Source: Syntrophaceae bacterium
GTDB taxonomy: Bacteria > Desulfobacterota > Syntrophorhabdia > Syntrophorhabdales > WCHB1-27
Direction of reading: 5' to 3'
Assembly (NCBI GenBank): GCA_003165115.1
Contig: PLSJ01000444.1
Location: 1 to 16,660, forward strand
DNA length: 16,660 nt
The translations under genes were made by a program, and so were the position numbers. The notes below the pieces were generated by a model. That model saw only the letters and a program-made list of their open reading frames with translations, was not told the DNA's origin and did not search any database. Below are positions 12,140 to 16,660 of this stretch, one piece after another; within the stretch, counting starts at the first letter, position 1; each line of letters begins with the position of its first letter.

Positions 12140-14478
12140 AGGCTCCCCCTATGCCCCCTTTGCGATTCGTTCGTCCTTCGTCCCGGCAAAGGTATCCTCA
12201 CGGTTACCCTGGTCCCCTTTCCCGGCTTACCCGAAATCTGTATGTGACCGTCGAAGGGGAGCACGCGTTCACGCATCCCCAGGATACCGAGGGAGGCCCT
12301 ATTCGACACTTCACTTTCGGGTATGCCCTTTCCGTTGTCCCGTATTGCGAGGACCAATTCCGCTTTTGTCTTCCTCAGAGTTATTTCAACCTTTTTCGCC
12401 TCTGAATGACGGACTATGTTGGTGAGGCTTTCCTGAAAAACCCTGAATAACACACCTGAACAATCTTTATCGATCACGAGGCTCCGGGGCTTCCTGAATT
12501 CGCAGATCATGCCCGTTCTCCTCTGAAAGTCCGACAGTTGCCATTCAATAGCAGGAACGAGGCCGAGATCGTCGAGAATAGCCGGCCTCAAATCTGACGC
12601 TATTCTTCTCACCGTGTCCACCGTGGCGTCGATGAAGCGGAGCAGGCCCTCTATCTTGAGCAGCACCGCATCTTTATCCACCCGGTCTGATGACGAATCC
12701 TGCTTGATTTCCCAGAGGTCGATCTTCATGCAGGCTAATGCCTGACCGAGTTCGTCATGGATCTCTCTGGCCACCCTCGCCCGCTCTTTCTCGCGTACGG
12801 CCTGGAGGCAAGCAGCCAGGGCGCGGAGCCGATCCTCCGACTCCCTGAGTGCCTCTTCGGCCCTTTTGCGTTCTCTGATATCTCTCCAGGCCGTGTACAT
12901 GATCGGTTTTCCCTTGACTGGAATTACGGTTTGGGAAACGTCAACCCAGAATTCTTCACCACTGAAGGTACGCCACATCCACTCGAAACGCTTGACCCCT
13001 TCTGGCAAAGCAGCATCACGCAGTTCCTTCATCTTCTCCGACGAGAGGCGGCCATCCGGTTGATATTGCGGAGAGATGTCGAGTGGGGACAGCCCGACTA
13101 TCTGATCCTTTGCGGAGCAGCCCATGAGTCTCAACGCAGCTTCATTGCAGTCTATGTAGGTATTTCCATCCATAAGGAGTACGGGGTCTACCGATTTCTC
13201 GAACAGCAGCCCGAACTTCTCTTCGCTTTCCTGATGGGCTTCTCTTGATTTGATGCGCTCGGTGATGTCCCGTATAATGGTGACAACTTCCCTGACTCCT
13301 CCGGTGCCCTCTATGGGGAAATAGGAAACGATTATATCTCTTTCACCCAGCTCGGGATAAATGAATTTCATTTCGTACTGCAGCGGCTCGCCCTCGAGGG
13401 ACCTGTCCAGGTTCTTCCTGATTCTCTGTTCAAAAATGTCCGTCCCGACAAGTTCGGCGCACGTCCGTCCAATAATATGCTCCTTGCTCATCCCTCGATA
13501 TTTCGCGAAGGTGTCGTTTACGAGGAGGTATCGATAGCCGTGATCCATCACGCAGATCAAGTCCTGCGAGCCTTCGACAACCTTCTCGTATTCCCGGAGC
13601 CTCTCCATGGCCCGCTCGGGCCCGGTGATATCGCGAATGATCATGCTCGTCCTGGGATCTCCATTTCTGTCATTAAAATTGGCGGAAGAAACCGCACCTT
13701 CAAACCTGGTCCCGTCTTTCCGTATGAAGGTCGCTTCCGCCCTGGCCTTACCTGCCCGCTCGCTCTCCCGCAGCGCAAAGCCCAATCTCGGATCGGTCAC
13801 ATCGACAATTCCCCTTCTTCCGATCCGCACCAGGTCTTCCCCTTTCCATCCAAACAGGTGGCACGCCTCCGGATTGGCAGCCCATATGGTTCCGTCGGGG
13901 CTGGTGAGGAGAATTGCCTCTAAGCTGTTTTCGAACAATGAGCGACAACGTGCTTCGCTCTCCCGGAGGGCGTCCTGTGCCTCCTCTCGCTCCGTGATAT
14001 CCTCTCCCGAGGTGAGGATACCGGTGACAGTGCCTGCGTCGTCTTTCATGAACGCATGGTGCCACGCGACAAGTCTTTCCTCTCCCTGCTTTGTCAGGAC
14101 AGGGCTCTCGTAATATTCGACCCTTTCATGCTCCCCACTCATGGCCTTCTGCCACGCAAGCTCCATCTCGTCCCTGACTCTCGCAGGGAGGCACACGGTA
14201 ATCCAGTGCGCGCCCACCAACTCTCCTTCTTCGTAGCCCAGGACGGCATACCCCTTTTTGTTCATCAGGGTAACACGCCCGTCCCTGTCCAGGGCCATCA
14301 GCATGACGCCCGCAATGTCCAGAAACTCCTGCTCTCTGCTCCGCGCCTGCCGCATGTCCTTTGCGGCAGAACGCGCCCCTCCGGAAAGTTGCCTCTCCCT
14401 TTGTTCGAGCATCGTGTCTTCCTTCGTCAATAGGTCGATTTCCTTACGACAAGCCCGTACTGAAAGCAGCGCATTCAC
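12136..14478 (-). CDS. Four-PAS soluble sensor histidine kinase (HisKA_3, NarX/DegS-like core)
   Basis: A 780-residue kinase without membrane segments, so it probably senses a cytosolic signal. A short N-terminal coiled coil is followed by four PAS/PAC units at about 48-165, 172-290, 294-410 and 416-540, each ending in a DITER-like or DIRER-like segment. Then comes the HisKA_3 dimerisation domain with EKERARVAREIHDELGQ (phosphoacceptor His574), the N-box ESLTNIVRHS (Asn687), DNGKGI (714-719), LGILGMRERV and a final GKGTRVTVRIP. No haem or flavin motif was recognised. It forms a pair with the LuxR regulator (ATGA overlap). The start is GTG 14478 after a run of G's; ATG 14412, 22 codons in and preceded by GAAGGAAGA, is a good alternative. 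The upstream region carries AT-rich palindromes and then an insertion sequence. Confidence 0.93.
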   Translation of the reverse strand: MNALLSVRACRKEIDLLTKEDTMLEQRERQLSGGARSAAKDMRQARSREQEFLDIAGVMLMALDRDGRVTLMNKKGYAVLGYEEGELVGAHWITVCLPARVRDEMELAWQKAMSGEHERVEYYESPVLTKQGEERLVAWHHAFMKDDAGTVTGILTSGEDITEREEAQDALRESEARCRSLFENSLEAILLTSPDGTIWAANPEACHLFGWKGEDLVRIGRRGIVDVTDPRLGFALRESERAGKARAEATFIRKDGTRFEGAVSSANFNDRNGDPRTSMIIRDITGPERAMERLREYEKVVEGSQDLICVMDHGYRYLLVNDTFAKYRGMSKEHIIGRTCAELVGTDIFEQRIRKNLDRSLEGEPLQYEMKFIYPELGERDIIVSYFPIEGTGGVREVVTIIRDITERIKSREAHQESEEKFGLLFEKSVDPVLLMDGNTYIDCNEAALRLMGCSAKDQIVGLSPLDISPQYQPDGRLSSEKMKELRDAALPEGVKRFEWMWRTFSGEEFWVDVSQTVIPVKGKPIMYTAWRDIRERKRAEEALRESEDRLRALAACLQAVREKERARVAREIHDELGQALACMKIDLWEIKQDSSSDRVDKDAVLLKIEGLLRFIDATVDTVRRIASDLRPAILDDLGLVPAIEWQLSDFQRRTGMICEFRKPRSLVIDKDCSGVLFRVFQESLTNIVRHSEAKKVEITLRKTKAELVLAIRDNGKGIPESEVSNRASLGILGMRERVLPFDGHIQISGKPGKGTRVTVRIPLPGRRTNESQRGHRGSL

Positions 14479-14689
14479 TCGCTTCCCCCCTTACGCGGCC
14501 GATGGATGCACAATAATGCTTAACTGAGGCCGTTGGTGTCCGGTCCGACCCGTTGACGTGTTTTATAATGTACATAAATGTATTCAATTGTTACGCTTGT
14601 ATCGGACAATGTCAAGAAGAAAATAGAGCGATGCGGGCAGCAGTTTCGCCGCCCGCATCGCCTCCGGGCCGGAACGCACGCCGGACTAG
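14479..14689. other. Upstream region of the histidine kinase, with AT-rich palindromes
   Basis: No gene seen. On the minus strand TATAAA (14562-14567) may be the -10 of the kinase promoter, but the nearest TTGAAT is only 14 bases away. TACATAAATGTA (14571-14582 region) and ATGTACAT are overlapping palindromes that could bind a regulator. A strong GC hairpin lies at 14628-14661, just before the insertion sequence. Confidence 0.4.
14628..14661 (-). terminator. Strong hairpin, probable minus-strand terminator
   Basis: GCGATGCGGGC (14628-14638) and GCCCGCATCGC (14651-14661) form a perfect 11-bp stem with a 12-base loop. On the minus strand it is followed by a pyrimidine-rich TCTATTTTCTTCTTG, an imperfect U-tract. 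It would end a transcript coming from the right, but the DNA to the right is now the insertion sequence, transcribed the other way. Confidence 0.55.
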
Positions 14690-14705
14690 CCCATCTTCCG
14701 CAGTT
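14690..14705. repeat. Left terminal inverted repeat of the IS
   Basis: CCCATCTTCCGCAGTT is the exact reverse complement of 16645-16660. Similarity stops immediately inside (GGGTTC versus CCAGAG). Confidence 0.92.
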
Positions 14706-14832
14706 GGGTTCGATTTTTAGCCGAATCTGACAACGTCCGTCCCGAAACCTCAACGATATAGACCGTTGGTTTTTAGAAACAGAATGTAGTGGAGACCACC
14801 CCCTTGTCAGGGGTACGTTCCCGGCGGATAAT

Positions 14833-16614
14833 ATGGGCATGTACCTTCGCCGGAACCGAAGAACAAAGGGCGACAGCGACTACGAGTATTGGTCCCTCGT
14901 CGAATCGGTCAGGACTGCCAGAGGCCCTCGTCAGAGGACCGTCACCACCATAGGGAAGCTTCCCGGCCTCGACAAAGAGGAGCGTGTAGGGTGGGAAGAG
15001 ATCAGACGTATCCTTGACGGCAAGCCGATGGCGCAGCCGGATCTCTTTGAAGAATGTGTTGAGCCTCCATCGTGGGCTACCGTCGATATCAACAGGGTAA
15101 GTGTCGAACGACTCCGCCATTTCGGCGATGTCTATCTGGGTCTTCTTCTGTGGAGCAAGCTCGGGTTTTCAGAGTTCTGCAAAGAGCATATGGCGGAAGG
15201 CAAAGAAGACATCCCCTGGTCGGTGATGGCCTCGATCCTTGTTCTTGCCCGGTTCTGCGCTCCCTCGTCAGAATTGCAGATTGCCGAAGTCTGGTACGAG
15301 AAGACGGCCCTGGACGACCTCCTTGCTGTTCCTGAATACAAGATCAATGATGATCGGCTCTACCGCGCCCTCGATGCGCTGCTGCCCCATAAGGATGATC
15401 TGTGTAAACATCTTCAGAACCGCTACGGTGAACTCTTCGGCGCAACCTTCGACTTCCTCTTCTACGACATTACGTCTACCTATTTTGAAGGCACTGCCGA
15501 AGGCAATCCCCAAGCCAAAAGAGGATATAGCAGAGACAGCCGTCCGGATTGCCCTCAAGTATGTATCGGTCTTGTGGCAACAAAAGAAGGATTGCCCGCC
15601 GCCTTTGAGATTTTTGACGGCAACCGATCCGATGTGACCACCCCCAAAGAGATGATCGAAGTCATGGAGACCAAGTACGGCAAGGCTCACAGGGTGTGGG
15701 TTATGGACCGGGGCATGGTGAGTGAGAAGAACCTGGAGTTCATGCGTGAGTCGGGGGCCAGATATCTGGTCGGCACCCCCAAGTCGCTGCTCAAGAAGTT
15801 CGAACACCACCTACTGGATCAACACTGGGAAAAGGTGGCCTCCGGCGTTGAAGTCAGGCTTTGTCCTTCGCCGGACGGGACGGAGGAGACGTTCGTTCTC
15901 TGCCGCTCCCCTGGACGGAAAGAGAAGGAGAATGCCATTCTCAACCGCTTTGTCGTGAGACTCGAAGACAAACTCACGAAACTGGCTGAACGGGCGGCCC
16001 ACGGCATACTCAAAAATAGGCAGAAAGTGGAACGACAGATCGGACGGCTTCTGGAACAGAACAGCCGTGCCGCTTCGCTCTTCACTGTCACCGTTACGGG
16101 AAAGGATGCCCGAGTCTCTATCGACATCAAGAGAAACGAAGAGCGCTATGAGCAGGCACTACAAACCGGGGGCAGCTACATCCTCCGTACCAACTGGAAG
16201 GAGACCGACCCGAAAACCCTGTGGGAAACCTACATCCAGTTGACCGAGGTTGAGGACGCCTTTCGTACCGCAAAACACGATCTCGGCATGAGACCGATCT
16301 TTCATCAGAAGAAAGAGCGGACCCAAGCCCACATCCTCGTCTGCTTTCTCTCCCTGGCGTTATGGCGAACCCTGCAGCAATGGATGAAGACCTCGGGTCT
16401 CGGCACTGCGCCGAGAAAATTGCTGGAAGAGATGAAGGAGATCAAATCTCTCGATGTCATCTTGCCTGCACGAGACAAAACGATCAGGCTCAGGGTCGTG
16501 GCATGCGCCTCACCTCAACTCAAGGTCTTGCTCCAACGGATGAAAATCCCCCTCCCCAACAAACCGCGGACGATCAAAAATGTAGTGGCGAAAAACACCC
16601 ACCTCTCGTCATAG
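14833..16614 (+). CDS. IS1634-family DDE transposase
   Basis: A 593-residue transposase, full length for the family and without visible lesions. The N-terminus (MYLRRNRRTKGDSDYEYW, SLVESVRTARGPRQRTV) is typical of IS1634 transposases. The RNase H-like core has first Asp in FLFYDITSTYFEG, second Asp in VWVMDRGM and the catalytic Glu in YIQLTEVEDAFRTAKHDLGM near the C-terminal end, the YREK-like region of the IS4 group. A long basic and helical insertion precedes the last motif. The start may be ATG 14833 or ATG 14839, with no strong Shine-Dalgarno at either, as is common for transposases. The gene begins about 143 bases inside the left end and stops 46 bases before the right end. Confidence 0.93.
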   Translation: MGMYLRRNRRTKGDSDYEYWSLVESVRTARGPRQRTVTTIGKLPGLDKEERVGWEEIRRILDGKPMAQPDLFEECVEPPSWATVDINRVSVERLRHFGDVYLGLLLWSKLGFSEFCKEHMAEGKEDIPWSVMASILVLARFCAPSSELQIAEVWYEKTALDDLLAVPEYKINDDRLYRALDALLPHKDDLCKHLQNRYGELFGATFDFLFYDITSTYFEGTAEGNPQAKRGYSRDSRPDCPQVCIGLVATKEGLPAAFEIFDGNRSDVTTPKEMIEVMETKYGKAHRVWVMDRGMVSEKNLEFMRESGARYLVGTPKSLLKKFEHHLLDQHWEKVASGVEVRLCPSPDGTEETFVLCRSPGRKEKENAILNRFVVRLEDKLTKLAERAAHGILKNRQKVERQIGRLLEQNSRAASLFTVTVTGKDARVSIDIKRNEERYEQALQTGGSYILRTNWKETDPKTLWETYIQLTEVEDAFRTAKHDLGMRPIFHQKKERTQAHILVCFLSLALWRTLQQWMKTSGLGTAPRKLLEEMKEIKSLDVILPARDKTIRLRVVACASPQLKVLLQRMKIPLPNKPRTIKNVVAKNTHLSS

Positions 16615-16644
16615 CCCTTTGCAATTGCTCATTCTCAACTCTGG

Positions 16645-16660
16645 AACTGCGGAAGATGGG
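16645..16660. repeat. Right terminal inverted repeat of the IS
   Basis: AACTGCGGAAGATGGG exactly complements the left repeat at 14690-14705. It ends at the window edge, so it could extend further. Confidence 0.92.

Larger units (their letters stand above)
14690..16660 (+). mobile_element. IS1634-like (IS4 superfamily) insertion sequence
   Basis: The element is bounded by perfect 16-bp terminal inverted repeats, CCCATCTTCCGCAGTT at the left and AACTGCGGAAGATGGG at the right, giving about 1971 bp. It contains one intact transposase gene. The right repeat ends at the last base of the window, so the target duplication cannot be checked. The element may still be active. Confidence 0.88.

Noticed and set aside
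14520..14840. Minus-strand 106-codon frame across the IS left end
   Set aside because: It spans the IS boundary and the hairpin, with no ribosome site or recognisable domain.

Overview
The window is a GC-rich bacterial chromosomal segment with housekeeping genes at the left and an accessory, signalling-rich and IS-bearing right side. Taxonomic clues are weak: multi-PAS HisKA_3 kinases, orphan receiver proteins and a cobalamin-riboswitch radical SAM peptide cassette would suit an anaerobic Nitrospirota or Desulfobacterota lineage. That is a guess from gene style, not a placement. No tRNA, rRNA or CRISPR array was seen.

Left part (1-3068): the 3' end of mnmE (tRNA wobble-uridine modification) converges on a RarD/EamA-type permease. 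Between them lies a G/C-rich block of about seven degenerate 42-bp tandem repeats bracketed by two copies of a CCCTCTCCCC hairpin; the repeat supplies the last codons of rarD. An AroE-like shikimate dehydrogenase family gene runs divergently from rarD.

Most interesting part (3082-4923, minus strand): a near-perfect sigma70 promoter (TTGACA-N17-TATAAA) reads into a cobalamin riboswitch, then a textbook intrinsic terminator, then a 39-codon peptide gene with a strong Shine-Dalgarno, and three bases later a 471-aa radical SAM/SPASM enzyme with complete cluster motifs. This is a B12-repressed, RiPP-like precursor plus maturase cassette. From memory it resembles the family pair called CbpA/CbpB. 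The peptide is short enough to be missed by routine gene calling.

Middle part (5024-10914): a fosmidomycin-resistance-type MFS transporter starts divergently from the riboswitch promoter and converges on a two-TM methyl-accepting chemotaxis protein. A UvrD/Rep-like helicase follows, then two small convergent single-domain receiver proteins whose upstream regions share an 11-bp sequence and could give leaderless mRNAs.

Right part (10915-16660): a decayed excisionase-type helix-turn-helix gene (one frameshift, one nonsense codon), a LuxR-type response regulator and its four-PAS soluble histidine kinase (ATGA overlap), and an IS1634-like (IS4 superfamily) insertion sequence with perfect 16-bp terminal inverted repeats at 14690-14705 and 16645-16660. 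The right repeat ends exactly at the window edge.
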